Part shown: positions 32,912 to 39,888 of the stretch, in pieces
How positions within the stretch are numbered: the stretch's first letter is position 1
How the letters are laid out: every line of letters begins with the position of its first letter
Assembly: GCA_002483445.1 (NCBI GenBank)
Contig: DLHY01000091.1
Coordinates: forward strand, 1-64,000
Reading direction: 5' to 3'
Length of the DNA: 64,000 bases
Origin: Blastocatellia bacterium UBA7656
Lineage (GTDB): Bacteria; Acidobacteriota; Blastocatellia; UBA7656
Notes under the pieces: model-generated
The model's database searches: none
Told to the model about the DNA's origin: nothing
What the model saw: only the letters and a program-made list of their open reading frames with translations
Position numbers and translations under genes: made by a program

Positions 32912-33023
32912 CCTGTACTGTCAGCCTGCGATTTGAAGCGACAAACCAACGCGCTGCCTTACTCAAAAAAATAGCTGGAGTGATAGGGCGATTATAAAAG
33001 CTCAAATCCAGCCGCGCAACCGC

Positions 33024-33725
33024 TCAGTCCTGTTTGCTGAGATAGATCACTCTCGGTTTGGTTCCGAGGTCTTCAAACAAGCGTTCGGCACGGTTGCTTC
33101 GCGAAAGACGAGAGACTTCGCTTTCGGGATCTGCTATGTTGCCGAAATACATCGCCCGCGTAGGACATGACCCGACGCACGCAGGCACTACGTCGCCGTC
33201 GCGCACCGCGCGATTTTCATCTCTCGCTTTTTCTTCTCCCTTGCGTATGCGCTGAATGCAGAAGGTGCATTTTTCCATCACGCCCGTCGTGCGAATGGAC
33301 ACTTCCGGGTTCAATGCCTTATCGAGCGGCGCGTCCCAGTGTGGAGCGAAGAAGTTGAAAAAGCGAACCGAGTAGGGGCAGTTGTTCGCGCAATAGCGCG
33401 TGCCGACGCAGCGGTTGTAGACCTGCGCGTTGAGTCCTTCTTCGGTGTGATAAGTCGCATAGACGGGGCAGACCGGCTCGCACGGGGCTTCTTCGCAATG
33501 CTGGCAAAGCACGGGGCGAAACTTTACGCGAACATCGGGGAATTCGCCTTCGAAATATCTCTCTATTCTGATCCAGTTGATCGAACGCCCGCGCGAAGAT
33601 CCTTCTTCGGACGAAGGAATATTGTTTTCCACTTTGCACGCCACGACGCAAGCTTCGCATCCGGTGCAGCGATCAAGATCGATGACCATAGCCCACTGCG
33701 GTTTCTGATTTGCAGTTTCACTCAT
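33024..33725 (-). CDS. Four-cluster [4Fe-4S] ferredoxin subunit of a molybdopterin oxidoreductase
   Basis: A 233-residue electron-transfer subunit like DmsB/PsrB/ActB2. Four cysteine clusters: CTGCEACVVAC (near residue 20), CQHCEEAPCEPVCP (around 74-87), CVGTRYCANNCP and CTFCIQRIR...CVGSCP. It carries electrons between the catalytic subunit and haem or quinone partners. Its ATG shares one base with the TGA of the molybdopterin gene (TGATG), so the two are co-translated. No Tat signal of its own; it would be exported with the partner. No NrfD-type membrane subunit follows. Confidence 0.9.
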   Translation of the reverse strand: MSETANQKPQWAMVIDLDRCTGCEACVVACKVENNIPSSEEGSSRGRSINWIRIERYFEGEFPDVRVKFRPVLCQHCEEAPCEPVCPVYATYHTEEGLNAQVYNRCVGTRYCANNCPYSVRFFNFFAPHWDAPLDKALNPEVSIRTTGVMEKCTFCIQRIRKGEEKARDENRAVRDGDVVPACVGSCPTRAMYFGNIADPESEVSRLSRSNRAERLFEDLGTKPRVIYLSKQD

Positions 33726-35875
33726 CAGCGTTTCACCTCCGGGTGTTCGGGCAGCATCGTGCCGAATCTGATCAGTCGTGCTTCGCCTTCGACTTTAGAC
33801 ACCTTCACCTGAACTGTATCGGGACGGCGCAAGGAGCCGTTCAGATAAGGATTCAACTCGATGACATTCGCTCCACGGCCTTTCGCATAGCGGCCAGCCC
33901 CATGACCCTGACCGTAGGCAAGGGCCACAGTGTCGGGCCTGATCGCGGGATACAAAACCGCAGGCGCGCGAACGCTTCCATGCGACGAAGTGACTTCAAC
34001 CAGATCGCCATCAGCTATGCCAAGCGAAGAGGCGGTCTTTGGATTTATCTCCACCCAGCTTCCCCACATTACTGAAGTCATCGCGTCGGGCAATTCCTGA
34101 AGCAAAGGGAGATTCGAATGCTCGCCCACGCCAATCGCCGCGCGTTCGCAAGCAAGCAACGTGAGCGGATAATCACCAGTTGAATCTGCGCTTGCGGAAA
34201 GCAGCGAGAATTGAAAAGTCGCTGGTTTGAACGATTCAGCCTTGCCTGTCGCTTCGCCCACCCACACGCCTTTTTCAATTATCGAATCCGACGTTTCTTC
34301 GCCTCTGCCGGGTAGTTGTTCGATAGCTTTTCTGACCATCTCTTCCGCCGATTCGAATGCAGGAGAAAAATCCGCGCCGCCAATCTCGCGACTGATCGCT
34401 ATCAGCACATCGGCTGTTTGTCGAGTATTAAGTTCCGGTTTCTCTATTGGTCGATTCACTGTTACCGCAACGCGCTTCTCGTCGATGAGCGTGGCGCTTA
34501 TATCCCAGCTTTCGAGGTAAGTGTGATCGGGCAGGATCAGATCGGCCAGCGAGGTGGTTTCATCCATAAAAGACGAGAAGCTGGCTATGAAAGGAATTTT
34601 TCTGATCCCTTCTGCCCCTCGCGGGGTCTTGTAGACAGGGTTCGACTGATGAATCAGCAGTGCGCTAAACGCATCGCCGATACCTTCCTTCGACAGCAGG
34701 TGTTCCTGAAGCGAATCGATTCTATGTTCTCCGCTAACATGATCGAGCGGATCGAAATCATCGACTGCGGGCAGCACGACTCCACCCGGCTTGTTCACAT
34801 TGCCGAGAAGCAGATTGAGATAATTGATCGCCGTCATATTCTCTCGGCCATGCGCGACCGGGCGAGATGATCCGATTGCAAGCGGTCGCTCTGCGGAGGC
34901 GAATTCGTGAGCTATGCGAATGATTTTTTCAGCAGGAATGTCTGCTTCATCGGCGATCTTTTCAGGAGCGTAGTTTTCAAGAGGCTCGCTCAAAAACTTA
35001 GGCTCGGTCGCATCTTTTCTCAAGCCTTCGCGGATTATCACTTGAGCCATGGCGAGCGCGATCAAACCTTCTGTTCCCGTTCGCGCGGGCAGCCATTCAT
35101 CGGCATTGGCCGCAGTCATCGACATTCGCGGCTCGATGTGAACGAACTTTCCGCGAGCCTTTCCCCTCGCGTTGCGAAACTCGCCGTAAGCGAGCGAATA
35201 CCTCACAGGCGAATGCCACGTCTCGAGAAACCGCGCGCCGAACGAAATCAAATAAGTGGCATTGGCTATGTCAAATATGGGCGTGACAAAGCGATTGTAA
35301 ATTTCAGGCCCCGACTCGGCATCGCCATCAAGCCCTTCCGCCAGCAGATGCATTCGCAATCCGCTAGGGACGAAGGCTGATGCAAAAATTTCTGCCGCAA
35401 TCCCCGTCACACCATCTTTTTTCTTCGTGGCAAATGCAACCGTATTTGCCCCTTTCTGCTCTCTGATCTCGCGCAATTTATCGACGAGCGACTTTATCGC
35501 TTCGTCCCACGTTATCTCTTCGAACTCGCCCGCGCCGCGCTCGCCTGTTCTACGCATTGGCCCGCGAATTCGATCAGGGTTGTAAAGCAGTTGAAGCCCC
35601 GCCTGACCCCGCGCGCACAACGCGCCGCGATTTACGGGATGCAGCGGATTGCCTTCAATTTTGTTTGCTCTATGCTCGCGCGTTCTGACGATGATGCCGC
35701 ATCCGGCATCGCACATTCCGCACGTGCTCGCCTTCCAGTAATCCACTCCCGGCACGTACTCGTCATCAGGTATGAGAGCGGGTATGAGCTTTTCTTCCGG
35801 GTGACGACAGGCACTAAGCACGCCCGCGCTCGTTGCGCCCACGCCGGTCAGGATGATGAATTTTCTTCGGTTCAT
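33725..35875 (-). CDS. Molybdopterin-dependent oxidoreductase catalytic subunit (Tat-exported)
   Basis: A 716-residue member of the molybdopterin/DMSO-reductase superfamily. N-terminus MNRRKFIILTGVGATSA is a Tat-type signal ending in a possible lipobox (VLSAC). A [4Fe-4S] motif follows (STCGMCDAGCGIIV, then ALCARG). Further blocks: WDEAIKSLVDKLREI, TWHSPVRYSLAYGEFRNARG, AINYLNLLLGNVNKPGG, LLIHQSNPVYKTP, SFSSFMDETTSLADLILPDHTYLES, and C-terminal WGSWVEINPKTASSLGI. These fit the PsrA/ActB group. Whether it binds a metal cofactor cannot be read; ActB of alternative complex III lacks it. ATG 35875 is used, not the TTG at 35884. Confidence 0.88.
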   Translation of the reverse strand: MNRRKFIILTGVGATSAGVLSACRHPEEKLIPALIPDDEYVPGVDYWKASTCGMCDAGCGIIVRTREHRANKIEGNPLHPVNRGALCARGQAGLQLLYNPDRIRGPMRRTGERGAGEFEEITWDEAIKSLVDKLREIREQKGANTVAFATKKKDGVTGIAAEIFASAFVPSGLRMHLLAEGLDGDAESGPEIYNRFVTPIFDIANATYLISFGARFLETWHSPVRYSLAYGEFRNARGKARGKFVHIEPRMSMTAANADEWLPARTGTEGLIALAMAQVIIREGLRKDATEPKFLSEPLENYAPEKIADEADIPAEKIIRIAHEFASAERPLAIGSSRPVAHGRENMTAINYLNLLLGNVNKPGGVVLPAVDDFDPLDHVSGEHRIDSLQEHLLSKEGIGDAFSALLIHQSNPVYKTPRGAEGIRKIPFIASFSSFMDETTSLADLILPDHTYLESWDISATLIDEKRVAVTVNRPIEKPELNTRQTADVLIAISREIGGADFSPAFESAEEMVRKAIEQLPGRGEETSDSIIEKGVWVGEATGKAESFKPATFQFSLLSASADSTGDYPLTLLACERAAIGVGEHSNLPLLQELPDAMTSVMWGSWVEINPKTASSLGIADGDLVEVTSSHGSVRAPAVLYPAIRPDTVALAYGQGHGAGRYAKGRGANVIELNPYLNGSLRRPDTVQVKVSKVEGEARLIRFGTMLPEHPEVKR

Positions 35876-35886
35876 AGTACTCAAAA

Positions 35887-35985
35887 AGTCTGGAGTCAGA
35901 AGTCAGGAGGTGACAGGGAACAGGTTACAGGTTACAGGCCCGAAGATTTTCCGCCTGTCCCCTGTCACCTGTTCCCTACTCCGCC
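35887..35985. repeat. Tandem-repeat hairpin, GTGACAGG/GGTTACA units
   Basis: Fills the space between the pentahaem and molybdopterin genes. Left arm AGTCAGGAGGTGACAGGGAA then two GGTTACA units; right arm CGCCTGTCCCCTGTCACCTG, GTTCCC. Bases 35898-35979 are a near-copy of the element at 28072-28146 (same unit order, shared CCGCCTGTCCCCTGT). Confidence 0.75.
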
Positions 35986-35990
35986 CACTG

Positions 35991-36509
35991 CTACCGATGG
36001 CAGACATAGCAATCGTTGCTCACGTTTTTTTGAGCGTGGCAATCGATGCACCAGCTCATCGATTGATTAACTTCGCGTCGCACTCTTTGCATACTGCCGA
36101 TGTCGCCGTGACACTCCTGGCAACTGACGCCAGCGCGAATGTGCGGCTTGTGAGTGAAGTATGCGTTGGCTTCCCTTTCGAACCAGTAGACCCTCACCCA
36201 CGCGGGTTGCTCGCCGCGCGAGGCGAAGGCGGCGAGCTTCTGCACCTCCGCGCTTTCGGTTTGTATGCTCTCGTGGCAGAGCATACAGGTTGAAATATTC
36301 GGGATCGTAGCATGAGCGGATTTGTCTGCATGTTCGTGACAGAAAGTGCATTCGAGTCGCGGGCCGTCCTCTTTCGTCACATGCTGCCAGTGGCTATATT
36401 CGACAGGTTGGACGGGCGCTTCCGGCTTGCCGAAAACATCCATCAGAACGAAGCCCGAAACTATTATCACGGCTATGAGCAGTATCAGAGCTTTTGCCAG
36501 TCGTTTCAT
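35991..36509 (-). CDS. Membrane-anchored pentahaem cytochrome c (ActA-like)
   Basis: A 172-residue protein with an N-terminal uncleaved or cleavable hydrophobic segment (residues 6-25) and five CXXCH haem c sites: CTFCH 54-58, CMLCH 75-79, CQECH 130-134, CIDCH 154-158, CYVCH 167-171. The five-haem count and size match ActA of alternative complex III and c3-type partners of molybdopterin reductases. It is upstream of the molybdopterin and ferredoxin genes on the same strand, so the three probably form one extracytoplasmic electron-transfer complex. Without an NrfD subunit the membrane anchor would be this protein. Confidence 0.88.
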   Translation of the reverse strand: MKRLAKALILLIAVIIVSGFVLMDVFGKPEAPVQPVEYSHWQHVTKEDGPRLECTFCHEHADKSAHATIPNISTCMLCHESIQTESAEVQKLAAFASRGEQPAWVRVYWFEREANAYFTHKPHIRAGVSCQECHGDIGSMQRVRREVNQSMSWCIDCHAQKNVSNDCYVCHR

Positions 36510-36663
36510 CTCTTCATTGCCTGCAACGGGGCAGGCTCTCAGTTCCCACCGTGTTTTATTTATTGGCCGCCGCGAGACTGCACGGCTGTTGTGGCGGATT
36601 GAAACCTTGAGATGATACTACCCGCGCGCGAAAAATGCACAGCCGTGTTGACAGTCTTCGCTC

Positions 36664-36694
36664 AAAAAAACGAGGAGAGTCCGGTTGTCTCCTC
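36664..36694 (-). terminator. Rho-independent terminator on the minus strand
   Basis: On the minus strand GAGGAGA, a 9-base loop, and TCTCCTC are followed by G and seven T (positions 36670-36664), the standard terminator form. It closes the barrel-protein cluster and insulates the cytochrome operon. Confidence 0.65.
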
Positions 36695-36699
36695 CGAAA

Positions 36700-36801
36700 A
36701 AAGTCTGGAGTCGAGAGTCTGGAGTCTGGAGTCCGTTATTTGGAGTCGTCACCTGTTTTTCATCATTTCAAGGCGTCGTCTCTGACGACCGGGATGACTC
36801 C
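36700..36801. repeat. Tandem-repeat block with AGTCTGGA units and a hairpin motif
   Basis: Four to five 8-9-bp AGTCTGGAG units (36701-36735) are followed by a 21-bp motif at 36759-36779 that recurs with one mismatch at 28034-28054, and by GTCGTC/GACGAC (6-bp stem, 3-base loop). The whole 36510-36929 interval has no gene; it holds this block, the terminator and a REP-like palindrome. Confidence 0.6.
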
Positions 36802-36864
36802 TCCGAAAATGTACAGCCGTCGGCCAGCCTGCTGCTTCCCCGAATTTTCATGCTTTCAGAGTGT

Positions 36865-36885
36865 CAACAGGCTGGCAGCCTGTTG
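36865..36885. repeat. Short perfect palindrome, REP-like
   Basis: CAACAGGCT, GGC, AGCCTGTTG: 9-bp arms and a 3-base centre, the same geometry as 45792-45812. Confidence 0.6.
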
Positions 36886-36929
36886 TACATCCGCGACTCC
36901 TCGTTGAAAGTGATGGTGATGAGCGCGGA

Positions 36930-37538
36930 CTAATCGCCGCCCAAGCGGAAGACGATTCCGGCTTGCGCTCGAATGTTGTGAGTCCAAGCATCGTTGAGAC
37001 GGACGGGCAGGTAATCGATTTGAAACAGGCGCACCGCCACGCGCCTGCTCGCTTTAATATCAAGCCCCCCGCCTGCGGCCAGCGCAAAGCCCGTGTCACC
37101 GGTCAATCGAGGATCGAGATTGGCAATCTGGCCAAGCAACGTGGTCGTTCCTGTGATAGAGGACTTCCTCGCTCCTCCGATCAGGACGTGACCGAACGCC
37201 GTCCATTTTTCTGTTCGGGCAGAAAGGCGCGGGCCGAATAGAAAAGTGTGAAGGCTCGTTTCCGCGTTGAAGCCCGGAAGGACGATGATCGGGCCGAACT
37301 CTATAGGCGGGATACGGATATGGCCATAGTTTCCGCTGCTTTCGGCAACCAGTCCAAAGTTCTTCGTCAGGTTGCCCGAAAAGCTAACTCCCCATCCATA
37401 CAATCCTTCGCGATGAGGAAAGTCGGCATTGAGGTAAGAAAAACCTCCGAACACTTAGGCGCTCGGATAGCTGTCCTGCGCCGGGGCTGAGAGGGTCGCA
37501 GAAAACAACACAGCGATCAATACGAAAAATCTTCGCAT
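36930..37538 (-). pseudogene. Outer-membrane beta-barrel protein interrupted by an in-frame TAA
   Basis: The frame starts at ATG 37538 (good GGAG upstream) with a signal peptide (MRRFFVLIAVLFSATLSAPA) and continues as a small outer-membrane barrel of about 200 residues. Codon 28 is TAA (37457-37455): DSYPSA-stop-VFGGFSYL, while the intact paralogue at 38193 reads ESYPRFELFGGYSYF. One base change (GAA to TAA) explains it; the rest of the frame is intact (FLFGPRLSARTE, GGGLDIKASRRVAVRLFQID). It is therefore a recent pseudogene, a sequencing error, or uses a GTG at 37454 without a signal peptide. Confidence 0.75.
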
Positions 37539-37705
37539 CTTTCAAATCTCCTACGGAAATTTTTATTGAGAGCCGAGGAGGTCTACACGGCAGGAGCGGA
37601 AATTCTTTCACGCCCGGCTGCGCGCTCATTTTCCGTGCGCAACCGTTTTCATACTTGAGAATAGGTCAGAGCGGCAGAGCTTGCAGTTTTTTTACAGTCA
37701 AAAGG

Positions 37706-38164
37706 CTATTGTTGTATGGCCGAATCATGAAAGGCTGCGCGCCGCCATTGTCCGGCCTGTTTGACCCACACATGCGTGAAGCGCAACTGTAATGAGAACG
37801 CTTTACCATCGCGCTCCCCTCCACTTGTGTTACGGCCAGTGACGACAGCCGTGTTGCCGTAGACGCGGATTTTCAGATCGTCATTGATATATGAGTTCAC
37901 GCGAAGACGACCCGATTTCAGTTCTGCGTTTCGAGTCCTGATGTAATCGAGCCACCGGGCTTTATTCAGAGTCCCGCCGTTTGAATTGGTGTGAACATAA
38001 TCATCCGCGAGCAGCGTCTCCAGCGTCGCGGCGTCGGCTTCGACGAACGCTTTGCCGAATCGATCAAGCAAAGCGCGGATTTCCTTCTCGGAGCGGCTCG
38101 ATTGAGCGGGAGAAAAAACCGCTGTCGTCAAAATCAGAAAAGATATCGAGAGAATTCGTTTCAT
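37706..38164 (-). CDS. Secreted NTF2-like (DUF4440/SnoaL-type) protein
   Basis: A 152-residue protein with signal peptide (MKRILSISFLILTTAVFSPA) and an NTF2-like fold: SEKEIRALLDRFGKAFVEAD, LLADDYVHTNSNGG, YGNTAVVTGRNT and FTHVWVKQAGQWRRAAFHDS are the DUF4440 signature blocks. The fold serves as an enzyme or binding pocket in many unrelated proteins; the ligand cannot be told. Between two barrel paralogues on the same strand with small gaps; probably one transcription unit. Confidence 0.82.
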   Translation of the reverse strand: MKRILSISFLILTTAVFSPAQSSRSEKEIRALLDRFGKAFVEADAATLETLLADDYVHTNSNGGTLNKARWLDYIRTRNAELKSGRLRVNSYINDDLKIRVYGNTAVVTGRNTSGGERDGKAFSLQLRFTHVWVKQAGQWRRAAFHDSAIQQ

Positions 38165-38192
38165 GCAAAGACGCATTTGCAATCGCCTGAAG

Positions 38193-38741
38193 CTACTCGA
38201 TGCCGAATCGGAATACGATTCCTATCTGCGCGCGGAAGTTGTGCGAAGTATCATCCTCTCCCTTGATCGGCAGATAATCGAACTGGATCAATCGCACTCC
38301 GATGCGCTTGCTCACGTTGATGTCTACTCCGCCGCCTACGGCGAAAGCGAAATCCGTCTCCGAGCCGAATGTCTCGACATCGGTTCTAGCCGCGCCGACG
38401 AGAAAATGTCCGAAGAAATTCGCTCCGCCTTTCCGATGAGTGAGCCGAGGGCCGAAAAGAAAGGTGTAAGTGTTCACGTCGAACTGGGGGTTCGTGCGAA
38501 GGCCGGTGATGGTCGTCTCTCCGTACTGCCCGCTTATTTCCGCCGCCACGCCGAAGTAATGATTCACATTTCCGGCTGCGCTTACGGTGAATCCGGGAAC
38601 GTGGAGGCTTTCGCGCTCGGCAAACTGATCAGAGTTGAAATAAGAGTATCCTCCGAAAAGCTCGAAGCGCGGATAACTCTCCTGAGCATGAGTCTGGACA
38701 CAAGCTGCGAAAAAAACTGCGAGCAGAATAATTTTCTTCAT
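38193..38741 (-). CDS. Small outer-membrane beta-barrel protein
   Basis: A 182-residue protein with signal peptide (MKKIILLAVFFAACVQTHA) and the amphipathic strand pattern of OmpW/OmpA-like eight-stranded barrels: FELFGGYSYFNSD, GFTVSAAGNVNHYFGVAAEI, NTYTFLFGPRLTHRKG, NFFGHFLVGAART, FAFAVGGGVDINVSKRIGVR, ending IGIVFRFGIE with the C-terminal aromatic. Start at ATG 38741 follows AAAGGTG; the GTG at 38750 is less likely. Paralogue of the interrupted gene at 36930. Confidence 0.8.
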   Translation of the reverse strand: MKKIILLAVFFAACVQTHAQESYPRFELFGGYSYFNSDQFAERESLHVPGFTVSAAGNVNHYFGVAAEISGQYGETTITGLRTNPQFDVNTYTFLFGPRLTHRKGGANFFGHFLVGAARTDVETFGSETDFAFAVGGGVDINVSKRIGVRLIQFDYLPIKGEDDTSHNFRAQIGIVFRFGIE

Positions 38742-38810
38742 CGCTTTCACCTTTCGATTCGTCTCAAAATTCGGGCCAGAATAATAAACTCCGCGCTGGG
38801 AAGTTTCAAT

Positions 38811-38938
38811 CCGCGAAGGAACACGAAGAGGACGAAGGACACGAAAAATGATTCAGGCTTCGAGTTTCTTCGTGTCGTTTCAGAGAGAAGAATGAGAAAA
38901 GAAATCGCGCCTTCGAATCCCCTCGTGCTTCTTCGTGG
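38811..38938. repeat. Tandem-repeat inverted block, CACGAAGGA units
   Basis: Left side CGAAGGAACACGAAGAGGAC, GAAGGACACGAAA (38814-38846) and right sides TTTCTTCGTGTCGTTT (38865-38880) and CCTCGTGCTTCTTCGTGG (38921-38938). It separates the divergent barrel and TonB-like genes and runs into the start region of the latter. Confidence 0.6.
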
Positions 38939-39882
38939 AGTTGTCTCCCGGAAGCCGAATCCGTAAACTTGAAACAGCAGTGCTGAAGACTCTGGACAAC
39001 TACATATACATAGACTCGCCCGCCTCGCAGCGCGACCGCAGGTTTGCGCGCATACTCGCGGCGTCGGTCGTCTGTCACGTCATCTTTTATGCGGCAATCA
39101 TCAAGCTCAATATCTGGTCGAAGTGGGAAGAAGAAAAGCATGGCGGTCGGCAAACCGAGCTTGTAGTGGTCGCTGAGATCGCGCCTCCGCCTGAGCGGCC
39201 CTTGCGCGCGGCGGTCGAAAAGATAGATCGCGTCGATAAGAACAACCTGAAGTTCGATCCCAAACGCACGGATGATGTGAATCTCGTCGCCCGCTCTCCT
39301 AAACTCGGAAGCCCCGACGGCAGGCAGAAGGGATCCGCGAAATCTCAGGCCCCGAAATCATCCGCGCAGTCTCAGCCGTCTGCCGCCGATAATAAAAGGC
39401 TGACTGCCATAGTTCCGCCCGTGCCTGTCGTGACCGCTCAAATGCCCGCGCAGTCCGCGCCCGCGCCGACGTCGGCTCTCCCTGCTCAAAACGCGGGCGC
39501 GCCTCCTGCGCCTCCCGCCGAGTCAGGCCCATCGTCTCAGCGCGAAGAGAGACAGGGAACCAGAGAGCTTTCCATGCAGACCATCGAGAGCCAGTACCTC
39601 GCTTATGTGAGGGCGAGAATTCGTCAAGCGAATGAGCGAGTGATGCCTGCGGACTGGATCAGAGACGTGCTGACTCAAAGAGTGTCGGCTGATTTCGAAA
39701 TAATGATCGCGCGCAGCGGGCAGTTGCTCTCAGCCCGATTGACGAAGTCGAGCGGCTACCCCACGCTTGACGATGCGGCTCGTCAGGCTATATACATAGC
39801 CAGGCCCTTCGAAGGATATCCCCCCGGTGCAGGCGATACGCTCACGTTGAGAGTGACCGTCTACTACGCGCCATCGCGGTGA
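38935..39882 (+). CDS. TonB-like energy transducer
   Basis: A 315-residue protein: a transmembrane helix at about 42-61 (LAASVVCHVIFYAAIIKLNI), a long Pro/Ala/Ser-rich periplasmic linker (about 130-205) and a C-terminal TonB-like domain (VSADFEIMIARSGQLLSARL, KSSGYPTLDDAARQAI). Such proteins couple inner-membrane energy to outer-membrane receptors like the one at 20.8 kb, or are TonB-domain proteins of unknown job; ExbB and ExbD are not nearby. The true start is unclear: GTG 38935 lies inside a repeat arm; GTG 38980 is an alternative. Six bp upstream of the SPOR-SpoIID gene, so co-transcribed. Confidence 0.78.
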   Translation: MELSPGSRIRKLETAVLKTLDNYIYIDSPASQRDRRFARILAASVVCHVIFYAAIIKLNIWSKWEEEKHGGRQTELVVVAEIAPPPERPLRAAVEKIDRVDKNNLKFDPKRTDDVNLVARSPKLGSPDGRQKGSAKSQAPKSSAQSQPSAADNKRLTAIVPPVPVVTAQMPAQSAPAPTSALPAQNAGAPPAPPAESGPSSQREERQGTRELSMQTIESQYLAYVRARIRQANERVMPADWIRDVLTQRVSADFEIMIARSGQLLSARLTKSSGYPTLDDAARQAIYIARPFEGYPPGAGDTLTLRVTVYYAPSR

Positions 39883-39888
39883 GTTCCA

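Noticed and set aside
33024..36509. Complete alternative complex III
   Set aside because: ActC/ActF-like polytopic subunits, ActD and ActE are missing; only cytochrome, molybdopterin and ferredoxin parts are seen.
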